Positions 1 to 11,734 of a stretch of 64,000 nt of DNA are shown here, one piece after another. Origin of the DNA: Symsagittifera roscoffensis (lineage: Eukaryota > Xenacoelomorpha > Acoela > Convolutidae); NCBI RefSeq assembly GCF_963678635.1, contig NC_087066.1:44751624-44815623 (forward strand), written 5' to 3'. The position numbers were made by a program, and so were the translations under genes. The notes beneath the pieces are model-generated. The model searched no databases and had not been told where the DNA came from. It worked only from the letters and a program-made list of their open reading frames with translations. Every line of letters starts with the position of its first letter. Position 1 is the first letter of the stretch.

Positions 1-59
1 AAGCAGTCGTATTTTACGATTCTCTTCATGAGGCAAATTAAATTCTTCGTATATATCAA

Positions 60-330
60 AGTTCTGAGCAAAGTTCAGACTTTGACGAGAATTAAGTGAA
101 GGTTGTCTGCTTGAACTTTGCACTGATAAAGTGATGTAATTACAATTGCTTTGTGTAACCAGATAAATCACACTTTTGAGCTGAGTTGAGGACTGCATTT
201 TTCTAACTATTTTTCCGAAAATTTTATGTGCCAGGAAAAATTTAGTTTTGTCATTTGTCAAAATATCTAATTGTTAATTGATATAACAATTCCGGAAAAC
301 ACTTAATTACGGACTATACACCAGAGTCCG
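60..330. repeat. Dispersed repeat, copy A (second copy at 23640-24250)
   Basis: This stretch matches 23640-24250 at several collinear landmarks: 'ctgtctgcttg', 'gtaattaca', 'gtgtaaccaga' and 'agcagaactgaag' against 'gagctgagttgag'. Further along both copies carry 'aaatttagttttgtcattggtc'-like sequence followed by 'ttgattgatat'. The second copy has about 300 bp of extra sequence in the middle. No coding potential is visible. The window cuts close to its left edge, so the full unit may begin outside. Confidence 0.5.
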
Positions 331-730
331 GAAGAAACTTAATTAAATTAACAGATTCCAAAAGAGTCCATGACACCTAAAAAAGTAACGCCTCTAGGAA
401 AATTGTTAGCCAACCATTTTTAGCATTCATGCAGCAAAACTTTGCAGCATTTTCCATAAATCATAAGCAAAGCGTTGCGAACTAGTCGATACAATACTAG
501 CAGGAAGTCAAAAATCATTCATTTAGAGGCACATGTCGTTAAGGCAACCTACCTAAGCATTAAGAAAATTTGCAACTCGAATGTTCTATGTTCCTTTTAG
601 AGTAGCTAGCCAACAAACCACGCAACATGAAGTATTATGACAATATAAAAAATGCAGCAACCTTTTCAACCGAATAAAATTTTAATGAAAACGTTCCAAA
701 CAAAAACCAGAAAACGGCCAGAAGCAGCTA

Positions 731-1190
731 AAAGTGAAAAAAGTAACAGATAGAAATAAGTCTCGAATTATCAAAACTTCTATTATAAGTCGGATTCGAA
801 GCTGGAACCTCGAGATTTGGGTTCTCACAATTTTACATCAGCGCCACGGGCCATTGCGTATTTGAGAAAACCAGCCAACGAATGAGGCTACTATAGATGC
901 TAATATTTTCGCAATGCTATGTAGTGTTAACTGCGGCATTGAACATCCTATAAGTAGCTTAGAAATCTTACGTCCTTCTCTTTGTCGTCCTTCCATCACG
1001 CTCGCTGGACTAACGGCAATCACTAACCAAAAATAAAGCAGAAAACAGATGTAATGGTATTTTCAATAATGCAGATCGTGAAAAAATGCCAAAAGAGAAC
1101 TTTTATTTGCGAGTTAGCTCGGAAAAACTAAATTCATACTAAAACATTAGGTTCGCTAACTTCTCGTATGTAAAAAAAATGGTTCGATGT
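731..1190 (-). mobile_element. tRNA-derived SINE-like element, copy S1
   Basis: Read on the minus strand this contains a tRNA-like head with a perfect B-box core (ttcgaatcc, complement of 787-795 region) and an A-box-like stretch. The anticodon stem TGAGA/TCTCG encloses a loop reading CCA. The flanking body matches copies at 29005, 41985 and 49245 ('aaataagtctcgaatta', 'aatgcagatcgtga', 'acttttatttgcgagttagc', 'ttcgctaac'). Relative to the others this copy has about 150 bp inserted near 860-1020. It has no acceptor-stem pairing, so it is not a working tRNA gene. Confidence 0.6.
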
Positions 1191-2840
1191 AAAATCGGAT
1201 TTCATAATCATACTACCCGAAAAAACTGCGGAAAAATAGGTAATTAAAATGCAAATATGCTGTGTACTAAGCTTTCTGTTGTACTAAGCTTTCGGCAGAG
1301 GTCTCCATGAAACGTCCAAGTGCCCGAAAACGATTTTGAAAAATGTGCTTGAAATGTCTTTTTAGTGTTCAAGTAGAATAAATACTCCAGCCAAAAAACA
1401 TTTACCCAGCATCATCTGCAAACTTAGTTCATTTACTCCATTGGTTGGAAATGCAAAATAAATATTCGTAAACCTGGCCGTACAAAAAAAACGCGTGTGT
1501 AGATATATTAAAAAGAATTAAATTCAGGCTAAGTGCTCATTTGTTATTTGGTCCCAATGTATCCTATCTCTGCCTATTACTGCTTGCTTTTAAAGCATAG
1601 CGTTTTTAAGTAAAAGTTGTTCAGTGCTACTTTGCAATTCTTGCATATAATAAAATGTCTTAATAATACCACCGAAATTTTATCACATCATATTCTTTCT
1701 CTACTGCTTAACTATTAGGGTTTTTTTCTTATCGCACATATTTTCACAATCAATACCAGCAATTAAGCCAATACAGGTACGTAATCACCCTTCATTTTGC
1801 ATTTTGCAAACCTTCTGACGGCGCACCGTGTTTGCTACTGATTTCGTCACTGTTGATGCTGCAATCGTTTTGACTGATCAAATTGGGGAGGTTTTTTCTG
1901 AGATTGGTTTTGAGGTGATCGGATTCGTTGGTTGTTTTCGGAGTCAAAAGGTTATGTCCTGATGCTTCCTTTGCCAAATGATTACTTTTCGGTTGGTTCC
2001 TGTGCATCTTTGGTTGCAATGCGTAGGCAAACGTTTCGACAATCACCGCTTGAAATCGTACACATTTTCTAATTAAATATGAAGTTGCTCTGGTTTCAAA
2101 CTACCTTGTCATATGTCATGAACTTTTGACGCTCGATTATAATGATACTAGTGCTCAATCAATATAGGCTTCGAAAAATCTGCTAGACTTGGGAACGAAA
2201 CCATTTAGAATACAGGAGTGTGATGCTTTGTGTTGGGTTGAGTTGTATCGGGTGACTTTCTCCATCAACATTTTTTTCTTTACCCATAAATGAAATTTTA
2301 TGCGTGAAGTTATTTATTCAGCACATCGTGAGGTATGTATTGGTTACTATACTCATAGAGCAATTTCAAATGAGGTACACCGTCTGCTCGTCACGCTATC
2401 GTATTTTCGGCCGGATAGATTCGTGCAAGTTCTTAGTCTAATACCAATCTTAATCGTACTCTTATATCTCCTAGTCTCAATAGATCTAGTGTACACCGGT
2501 TTACGCGAGTTAGTTCCAGTATGATAACAACTGCAATCTAAGTTTAAATCAAATTGTTCTGGTGTTGAAACTACAAGTAGTTTCAATACTTACAAATTAG
2601 TGGGTTGTTAGTTTGATGGAGTATGATTGGTTAGTATTCAATATTTTATAGGGATAAATAATATTTTTATAAAATAAATAAGAATTATAGGGATAAATAG
2701 GGATCATAAAAATAACCAATGATAAATACTAGTTTAGATCTGGTTCCACCCATCCGGGGTTTAGAGAATTTTAGTTTTTTAATGTTTTAGTGTAGTGAAG
2801 GATGGATGATGGTGTTTTTCTTTAGAGGTTGCGAGCATAT
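1191..2840. other. AT-rich intergenic stretch, no gene seen
   Basis: Only short open frames occur here (84 codons at 1792-2046 minus, 74 at 2300-2524 plus), with no recognisable domain. From about 1790 rightwards the plus strand becomes rich in T and G, which continues to 15000 and is typical of a minus-strand element biased to A and C. There is a short imperfect repeat of 'atagggataaat' at 2650-2705. The stretch may hold eroded parts of the same element as the array at 5020-14795. Confidence 0.4.
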
Positions 2841-3215
2841 TCATTTTTTCTGGTTTGAAAGAAGAGGTGTTGTCACGATAGTTTCGGGAGATTGTATTAT
2901 GATTTCTGATCGGTTGTGATATGTGTTGATCTGGTTGATTTTAGAGAATAGCAATGGTCCAATCTCGTTCGGGAGTGGCATGTAGTTTGACTTTGGATGC
3001 AGTGCCTGGTGACTTGGATCTATACGTATACTTGAACATCTAGATGACCATTTGTTGGTTGCAATTGGTTTCCTTTGCTGCGATGCCAAGTCGTACTCTA
3101 AATCCGTTGGGTGTAGTAACTGTAGGTAGCATGTCAGGTGTGTCTCGCCATTCCGTAGTTGGAGTGTGATTGGGTTGTCAAGTTCCTTGTTGCTCGTCTT
3201 TGGGCTGTATATTAT
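2841..3215 (-). pseudogene. Unrecognised open frame, probable mobile-element remnant
   Basis: From a stop at 3216-3218 the minus strand is open for 124 codons down to a stop at 2841-2843. The only ATG lies about a third of the way in, so the true 5' end is missing or joined to something upstream. The peptide is polar, with a run reading NPITLQLRNGETHL near its start and a Pro/Ile-rich C-terminal part. No motif was recognised. Base composition matches the envelope-like array to its right, so it may be a worn fragment of the same element. Confidence 0.25.
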
Positions 3216-4441
3216 CTATATACTGCATTGTATTATTTACATAAATAAATTTTTGTTAACCTTGTTTTTAGTCATGATATTGTATTAGTTTTTATTGCAA
3301 AAGCATTATTATTTAGTTCGGTTATTTTTCAGAGCTACTCACAATTGAGTAACTCTCGTCAAAATTAGGGTCGCGGGTGTCATAAAGCGTGGATGTAGCA
3401 CGGTGGATGGGGACGGCTATAGAGCATGCTCAGGACGTCCTTTCTGGTGGGTTAAGTCAGGAGTGAGGGTATAAACTCATGCTCTTTTTTGGAGGGTCCT
3501 GTTTTAGTTCAATTTTTTCGTGCCTTTTTTATTACTGGTTTTTTCTTTTGTTGTCCTAGTTGTGTCTTTTTCTCAAAAATCAAACTGTTTGTTTTGGATT
3601 GTCTTTTGACATTTTGATGTTTTGTTCTTTTGTGTTCAGACTTAAAAGTAGTTTTTAAGAGAATAATTTATCCAGTTCTAAGCTGGTGCTAATCCAGTTT
3701 GGGTACCGTGGGTTTTCTTTTCTTAGTCGTGCTGTTAGGTTGTGGTTTATGGTATTTAGTAAGTTTGCGTTGGTTAGTTTGGATTATTAAATAATTCCTC
3801 TCCAACCGGGTTAAAGGAAAATTTGAAACGTGTTAAATTTGTTAGAGTTGTTATCAGTGAAAGTTGAAACTCAAACTCATTATTTTAAACAATTTTTTTT
3901 GTGGGCGAGCAATGCAAATTTGGATAGAATATTTAGGCAAGAGAATAGAAAGAAGCGTCTTTGAAAACGTTAGTACTGCTTTTGCAATTTATGAACAATT
4001 TTTATTAATTTATTACTTTGAATTTATGAAGTTTACTGCCTGATTTGGGGTTTTAAATTATTAATATATTTTCATTTGTAAGAATATTAACTGCATGGAT
4101 AAAAATTATAAATCAATTTATTGCTCTGTACGGGAGAATTTTACTGCTTCAATTATCGAAATTGGTTAATGAAATTTATGAATCTATTTTAAGCTTTTTT
4201 TTTGCTTTTTTGTTTTGTAGATGATTGATGATTAGGGCCCATGAAAAAAAAGAAAACATTTAATAAGAATGGTTAGTTTTTCGTCGAATTTGTTAGTAAA
4301 GTATTTATTTCATATTACGTAATTGTCGGTGAAGAATCCATGGGCGAAAACGTCGTGGAACAAATGGATGATACATTTAGTCTGAAGAAGTGGCCAAAGC
4401 AATTCGAGTGCTTTAAGGATGTTGTGTTCTTCAGTGCTAGG
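3216..4441. other. Non-coding stretch, G/T-rich
   Basis: No open frame of note on either strand. The patch at 3340-3500 ('gagtaactctcgtc...gggtcgcgggtgtcat...ggacgtcctttctgg') is less AT-rich than its surroundings and could be part of a terminal or untranslated region of a retroelement, but no second copy is present in the window to test this. Confidence 0.3.
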
Positions 4442-4852
4442 TTAGAGTGAGTTCATACAGTTGTTTTGAATAAGGTTATGTAGTTTATGATTATAGCGAA
4501 TGTTGTGTACGAATTCTAGGATAGGGATCTCAACGGGCTGGAAGAAGTCGTGAGGGACGATTAGTGGTCGGGCTTCGTCTACGTTGAGGAGTTTAGTAAG
4601 GGGACAGAATATATACATCTGGGTGATAGGATCGAAACTTTGGAGGATGCCTTGTAGGTTAGTGTCTTTGTTACAATAGGTGAAATTAAAAAAAAAACGG
4701 GGAGGTGTTTTTATAGTTGATGTTTTGATATCTATGGTGACGATTTCGTGTTGATGTATTAAGAGTGTAGTGGTGTTGGATAAACTGGTAGTAAGTGTAC
4801 GTATGTGTTTGTTTAGTTCGTAAAATGACGTCGTGTGTACAGTGCAAATCAC
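4442..4852 (-). pseudogene. Unrecognised 136-codon open frame
   Basis: Open on the minus strand, but it has no ATG near its upstream end (the first codon is GTG), so it is either an internal exon or a fragment. The peptide has an N-terminal Thr-rich part, one Cys pair spacing (YCNKD ... FCPLT) and a C-terminal stretch with LEFVHNIRYNHKLHNLIQ. No family was recognised. Composition and strand match the envelope-like units immediately to the right, so it may be an upstream or downstream gene of the same element. Confidence 0.25.
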
Positions 4853-5019
4853 GTTCTTTGGGTGTGAGGAAAAGAAAGGTTAGTGAAAAGTGTTTAAATT
4901 TGTTAAAGTAAGCGTAAATATTTGGTTCATAAGCGTAAATATCACGGAGTGCTGTTGAAATGACGTTGTCTTATTTCTTATCTAAGGTGTTGAGGGTGAA
5001 AAAAAATGGAGTTTTTCTG

Positions 5020-5350
5020 ATTTGATCTAGGTTTAATTTTTATGATTTGATCAAGGTTTACATCTTCATAAGAAATTGATTCAATAAAACATTACTGGTG
5101 AAATTTTATTATTCTAGCGTGTATTTTTGCCACTTGAAACGTGGTACAACTATCTTCAGGGATCCAAACAATTGTGTGCAATGTTCTTGGTCGTTTTACA
5201 GGGGGGGTCTGATTCCTTGATAAACTATAGTGTCATATTTTAAATCTCGTGTTAGTTGTACTTTTTCAAGTTGTATTTTCCAATCAAAAAACATTATTTC
5301 TTGGTATCCTTTATTTTTAGTGTCGGCTTTACAATTTATGTTCATTTACA
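5020..5350 (-). pseudogene. Envelope-like glycoprotein array, fragment E4
   Basis: Collinear with 7760-8110 and 13145-13460. Shared landmarks are 'gatcaaggtttacatcttcataa', 'attctagcgtgtatttttgccacttgaaacgtgg' and 'cattatttcttggtatcctttatttttagtgtcg'. It carries only the middle part of the putative glycoprotein. On its right it joins the 3' end of unit E3 through the sequence 'ttcatttacataatttggttt', the same junction seen between E3 and E2 at about 8100. Similarity is lost below about 5020. It is the left edge of the tandem array. Confidence 0.6.
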
Positions 5351-5365
5351 TAATTTGGTTTGTCG

Positions 5366-8110
5366 TTATTGGGGTTTGAGAGAAAATAAGTGTGCTGGGG
5401 AAAAGTGTAAACATATTTGGAGAAATTCTCGCGTGTTTGTATGAAGTGAACGGTTGACAAATGTTGTGGATGTTCCTGGGTTAGAGGGAAGTGGAGTATT
5501 TGGGAATTTTCTTTTAAAGATTCGGTAAGCTCGGTTTGTACTAGATGATGGGGTTGATGGGGAAGTAGGGTTTTGCAAAGGGATATAATTTGAAGAGTGA
5601 GTTGGGGTTGATGGATTGGATGATATTATGGATAGGGAGAGTTGGTGAATGGTTAGTGTTTGAGGGTACTGTAATTGTTGTTGAAGTGTGATCAAGTTAT
5701 CAAGCTCGTGAGATAGTTGTGTGTTCATAGAGCTGTTGTTATCGGATGGTTCACTGGTTAAGGTGGAATATGTGGGTGTTACCGTTGAAATGGGGGAAGG
5801 AGGAGAAGGGAGTTCTATTTTGACTTTGATTGAATAGGTTGATAGGGAGGTTAGGAAAAACGAGATGGGCTGGGTTCGGAGTTGGCAAATCCGTCCGGGG
5901 TTTCAAAATCGGATTTGTTAATTTGGGAGACAGTGTTATATACGTTGTGTTGGAATTAGTGTCTGATTCCATGCTGGATGAAGTGTTATCATGAGGTGAT
6001 TGAGGTGGAGGAAAAGCAAAAAGTGGGATGATGGGGAGGTTGCTCTGGAGGTTGGCTGGATAGGAAATTGAGCGATGGAGTGCTCCAACTTGGCGGCTCA
6101 TTGTGGGCTGAAAAAATGGTTGTTCTGAGAACGAAAGTTAGTGGTATGAGGTTGTTCTATAATTTGTTCGTATGTGTCATCTATGTTGGGTTGTTTTGTT
6201 ATTATGTGTCGAATTGGGCTTTGTTGGAAGTTTTGTTTCGATAGGTTTGTTAGGGCTATATTTTTGAGATTTCGTGATACTAATGATAATGGATGGTTAT
6301 GGTTTAGGTTTTGTAGTTGTGATGCCGTAGGTGTTGTAATAAAATTATTTTGTGAATCGTGATAACTGTTAGGTGTTGTTGATAGCTCGGTATTGTATTC
6401 GTTTATTTGAGCGTCTAGAAGTATCTTATTTATTGATGTGGAAAAAATTCCAAAAAATCCTTTAAAAAGTATGCGTGCTGCGCTTGCTTGTTTGTTTACT
6501 TGTATCTGTATTGCGCATGTGTTGTAGATTCCTTCTATAAGAGAGAAAAGAAATCCAAGAAAGTTAAACATTGCTTATAAAATAGTCAATCTTTCAAAGA
6601 TGTAGTAGCGCCATCCTAGAAAGACAAAAAGTTCGTTTATCAAATTTACCAAATTAAAAACTTTCATTGGTGACATATCTTTTGGTCTGTTATTTTCGTT
6701 ATTTCAGTAAATGTAATTTTTTATATCTTTAAAATATCCGCTGTAGTCTTGTGCGTATATGTCGGAAAAGCCTGCTGTTTCTGCAAGTTTGCGTAGGTTT
6801 TGATCTATAGATTGTCGTTATTTAGTGTCCATTTTTGTGAGTAATTTTTGAAACTGTTGTGTACGTATGTGATGTTGAATGTCGGATTTAGAATATATTA
6901 CGTCGATCGATTGTAAATCGATATTTGGATTGCGGGCAATAGCTCTAATGCTTTCAGGTGAAAGCTTTTTTTTGTGGTTGCATAAGTGTAGGGTATGGTG
7001 TGAGAAGGTAGTATTTATCTTCTTCAGGATTTAATTTTACTACAATGTGGCTATTTTCTGAATCACATGAGACAGCTGTATTCCAAATAAAAGTTCTTCG
7101 AGAGAGTGTATCAACCAAATGTTCTTTGTTTTTGTAGAATATTGGGATTCTTTTATAGCATCTTTTGTCTTCAAAAACATAAAAAGGTGATACTTTTTTG
7201 GTACAAGTGTAATGTCATAGTATGTTTTCTTCGTAATCAATGAAATTTGATCTGTTACCTGGTAGTAAATATCCTGCGTAAGGGATTTTAAATACTGCTC
7301 GTGCAAGTGATTGCAAAACTTTTGTTCTTTCAGGTTCGCATTATTGATGTAATGTTTCAAGTTCTGTTAAAGACATTTCTTGAAAAATTCCACTTATTGT
7401 ATAGTCTAATTTCATGTCTAATTGTTTGCCATAGTGAATTGCGCCAAAATGACTGCTGTTCATTAGTGACAGTTCTTGTAAAATTGTACTGTCTGCGTCT
7501 TGTGGTTTAATTTTTCTACCAAAATTTTTTGTGTTTTCAGGAGGTTTACTGGGATGTATGAATTTTCGTCACTGGTTGAGTGATGTGAAGCCATTGGTTG
7601 TTTAACTAATTTTCCTGTATTCATGTCAAAACCTTGTTCGTATTCGACAAGAATTTCCGAGTTTTGTGTTTTATAAAGTAGTTTGGTATATTTTCTGCAA
7701 GTTCTGTTTCTGGGTGAATTTGGAAGCGTGTCAATTTATTTTCTATATTATAAATGTTCTGAATTTAAAATTAGTTTTTCTGACTTGATCAGAGTTTACA
7801 TCTTCATAAGGAATTGATTCAATAAAAAATTTTCGGTGAAATTTTATCATTCTAGCGTGTATTTTTGCCACTTGAAACGTGGTACAAGTGTCTTCAGGGA
7901 TCCAAACAATTGTTGCTTGTGTTCTCGTGGTAGGGTCACAATGTCCTTGGTAGTTTTTACAAGGGAGTCTGATTCCTTGATATTTTATAGTGTCATAATT
8001 TAAATCTCGTGTTAGTTGTACTTTTTATAGTTTTTTTCCCAATCAAAAAACATTATTTCTTGGTATCCTTTATTTTTAGTGTCGGCTTTACAATTTAAGT
8101 TCATTTACAT
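5366..8110 (-). pseudogene. Envelope-like glycoprotein array, unit E3 (5'-truncated, broken)
   Basis: One tandem unit, read leftwards. It starts in the middle of the ectodomain-like region (7040-8110), passes a membrane-proximal part and a hydrophobic stretch (MFNFLGFLFSLIEG, near 6571) and ends in a long Pro/Ser/Thr-rich tail region (5366-6101). The 157-codon frame 6571-6098 ends in a TGA that overlaps the ATG of the next frame (6101) as ATGA. The tail frame is then broken near 5730-5750. The unit aligns with E2 at an offset of about 2760 bp. It resembles class III viral fusion glycoproteins in general layout (Cys-bearing ectodomain, one TM, cytoplasmic tail). That family assignment is inference; no homology search was possible. 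The N-terminal part is missing, replaced by E2's 3' end. Confidence 0.45.
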
Positions 8111-8124
8111 AATTTGGTTTTTCG

Positions 8125-11100
8125 TCATTGGGTTCTGAATGAAAATAAATGTACTGGGGGAAAAGGGTAAACATATTTAGAGAATTTCTCTTGTGTTAAT
8201 AGGAAGTGGATGGTTGACAAAAGTCGTGGATGTTCCTGAGTTAGAGGGAAATGGAGTATGTAGGATTTTTTTCTGAAAGTTCGGTAGGCCCGGTTTGTAC
8301 TAGATGATGGGGTTGATGGGGAAGTAGGGTTTTGCAAAGGGGTATAATTTGAAGAGGGAGTTGGGGTTGATGGACTGAATGATGTTATGGATTGGGAGAG
8401 TTGGTGAATGGTTAGTGTTTGAGGGTGCTGTAATTGTTGTTGAAGTGTGATGAAGTTAACAAGCTCGTGAGATAGTTGTGTGTTCATAGAGCTATTTTTA
8501 TCGGATGGTTCACTGGTTAAGGGGGAAAATGTTGGTACTACCGTTGAAATGGGGGAAGGAGGAGGAGGGGGTTCTATTTTGACTTGGGAATGAATAGGTT
8601 GAAAGGGAGGTTGGGATAAAGTAGATGGGCTGGAATCGGAGTTGGTAAATTCGTCGGGGGTTTCAATATCGGAGTTGTTTAATTGAGAGATAGTGTTATA
8701 TACAGTTGTGTTGGAATGAGTGTCTGATTCCATGCTGGATGAAGTGTTATCATGAGGTGATTGAGGTGGAGGTGTGGGTTGATGGGCAAAAAGTGGGACG
8801 ATGGGGAGGTTGCTCTGGATGTTGGCTGGATCGGAAATTGAGCGATGGAGTACTCCAACTTGGCAGCTCATTGCGGGCTAAAAAGATGGTTGTTCTGAGA
8901 AGGCAAGTTAGTGGTATGAGTTTGTTCTATAAATTGTTCGTATGTGTCATCTATGTTGGGTTGTTTTGTTATTATGTGTCGAATTGGGCTTTGTTGGTAA
9001 CTTGGTCTCGATAGGTTTGTTAGGGATATATTTTCGAGATTTCGTGAAACTAATGATAATGGATAGGTATGATTAAGGGTTGGTACTTGTGGTGCCGTAG
9101 GTGTTGTATTAGTATTATTTTTTGAATCGTGATAACTGTTTGGTAATGTTGATAGCTTGGTATTGTATTCATTTATTTGAGCGTCTAGAAGTATCTTATT
9201 TATTGATGTGGAAAATATTCCAAAAAATCCTTTAAAAAGTATGCAGGCTACGCTTGCTTGCTTTTTTACATGTATGTGTATTGAGCATGTGTTGTAGATT
9301 CTTTTTAGGAGAGAAAAGAAATCCAAGAAAGTTAAACATAGCGTTTAAGATAGTCAATCTTTCTAAGATGTAGTAGGGCTATGCTAGAAAGGCAAGAAGT
9401 TCGTTTTTCAAATTTACAAGACTAAAAATCTTTATTGGTCAAATTTCTTGTGGTCTTTTTCGCCATTTAGGAAAATATAGTTTTTCATATCTTTAAAATA
9501 TCCGCTGTAGTCTTGTGCGTATATGTCGGAAAAGCCTGCTGTTTCTGCAAGTTTGCGTGGGTTTTGATCTATAGATTGTCGTTGTATAGTGTACACTTTT
9601 GTGAGTAATTCTCGAAACTGTTGTGTACGTATGTGATGTTGAAAGCCGGATTTAGAATATATGCCGATCGAATGAAAGTCGATATTTGGATTGCGGGCAA
9701 TAGCTCTAATGCTTTCTGGTGAAAACTTTTTTAGTGGTTGCATAAGTGTAGGGTATGGTGTGAGAAGGTAGTATTTATCTTCGTCAGGGTCTAATTTTAC
9801 TACAATGTGGCTACTTTCTCATCCACATGGGACAGCTGTATTCCAAATAAAAGTGCTTCGAGAGAGTGTATCAACAAAATGTATCTTGGTTTTTGTAGAA
9901 AATTGGGATTCTTTTATTGCATCTTTTGTCTTCAAAAACATATACAGGTGATACGTTTTTGGTACAAGTGTAATACCATAGTATGTTTCCTTCGTAATCA
10001 ATGAAATTTGAACTGTTACCAGATAGTAAAAATCCTGCGTAAGGTATTTTAATTACTGCTAGTGCAAGTGATTGCAAATTTTTTTGTTCCTTCAAGTTCG
10101 CATATTTGATGTAATGTTTCAAGTTCTGTTAAAGACATTTCTTGAAAAGATCTACTTATTGTATAGTCTAATTTCATGTCTAAGTGTATGCCATAGTGAA
10201 ATGCGCCAAAGTGACTGTTGTTCATTAGTGATAGTTCTTGTAAACGTGTACTGGCTGTGTCTTGTGGACTGATTTTTTCACCAATGTTTCCTGTGTCTTT
10301 AGGAGGTTTACTGGGATGTATGAATTTTTTGTCACTGGTTGAATGATGTGTAGCCATTGATTGTATAAATAATTTTCCTGTATTCATGTCAAAACCTTGT
10401 TTGTATTCGACAAGACTTCCTGAGTATTGTGTTTTATAAAGTGGTTTGGTATATTTAAATGCGAGTTGAGCTGTTATATTTGGAGGGGCTAGGGATAAGG
10501 GATGGTGAATAATAGTATTTAGTCTTACGTTGATTTCAATTTTTAGTAACAGATTATCTTGTGTAAGTATTTGTATATCATGTTCTTTTATGTCTTTGTG
10601 GATATCTTGTCGATATTGTAATCTGTTTAGTGCCCAGTTATGTAGCCTGTTACTTTCGTGATCTTGTCCAAATAATGGAGGGGGTGCTACGAATGTATTC
10701 CAATCCAGTCGTAGATGTATGTTATTTGATGATTTTTTTCTATAACAAGCGTCGAGTTTTGTAGAAAAATTTGAAGGAAATGTTGTTTGTGAGATTTGAG
10801 TTAAAGAAGGGGTTGAAGGGAGTGAAAGAGTTTGTGGTAGTGACAAAGTTGTTTCAGCTGAAACATCTATTGGGTCGTAGAGTAATTTTGGTTTGCCATG
10901 AGTAAAAGCTTTTGTCGTCCAAAATGGGAGATGTTCTGTAGTGGCTGGGGAGTTAAAAAATTTTTCTCGGATTTGTTCAGATGTAGGGATTGAACCTGAA
11001 TAATTTGATGGAATGTTCGATTTGTTTTGTTGTGTTGGGGTCTGGGGAGTTCTTTGAATTGTGGTACTGGAGAGGTCTCTAGGGTTTGCTATTGGTGAAT

Positions 11101-11483
11101 GAGGTATGTTGAATTGAACTCTGGGGTTTTGAAAGTTTCTATTTCGCCTTGGATGAATTATTTGTCTAATTTTTTTTCGAGCGTGTTTTGGTTTTCACTT
11201 TCGTGTCTTGCTCTATTGAGATCTTGTTGGAGAGGTGGATATATATTATATACTGATTCGTATTGTGGTTCGCTTGAAGATGCGTGGCGAATTACTGGTT
11301 ATAGTGGTTCGGACAGTCGTGCGTGTCTTTCTTCAAAAGTTTATGGATTGTCTTGAAAAAAATGCGTGTTGATGATTGTGGTTTGTTTATTTGACTATCT
11401 GTTGGTGTTGATGGAGGTTCTTGGGACGTTGTTGGTGAGCATTGATGTGGGGGTTGTTGATTAGCAATTTTGGAATGATTCAA
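8125..11483 (-). pseudogene. Envelope-like glycoprotein array, unit E2 (longest, frame-shifted, internal deletion)
   Basis: The best-preserved unit. Reading leftwards, a frame is open from at least 11145 to 10049 and begins Pro/Ser/Thr-rich. It continues after a frameshift near 10100-10125, another near 9870-9900, and an in-frame TGA at 9819-9821. It then runs through 9743-9432, a membrane-anchored frame 9326-8868, and a 248-codon tail frame 8871-8125. The tail is rich in Pro, Ser, Thr and Gln and starts inside the previous stop (ATGA). Compared with E1, about 1 kb is missing at 10462, where the sequence jumps from the counterpart of 13080 to that of 14125. The Cys-bearing ectodomain, single hydrophobic anchor and long tail fit an endogenous viral or retroelement envelope gene. 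The exact family is not established. Confidence 0.5.
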
Positions 11484-11734
11484 AATTTATTTATTTTTTT
11501 ACGAAGAATTTTTACGAAGAAATTTTTAAAAGTATTGTTGCCAATGCGAAAGTTATGATAATTTTTTTTATACTTTTGCGCATTGTCATTTTAAGAGATG
11601 TCAAAAATGTGACAAAGATGATGACGAGAAGAAAACGTCTGTTCTTCTGAATAGATGTTGAAATATTTAGATAGTTATTTGAAATATCGTACCTGAGGAG
11701 GTGGTGAATGATTTTGGAACAAATAACGTAGGTT

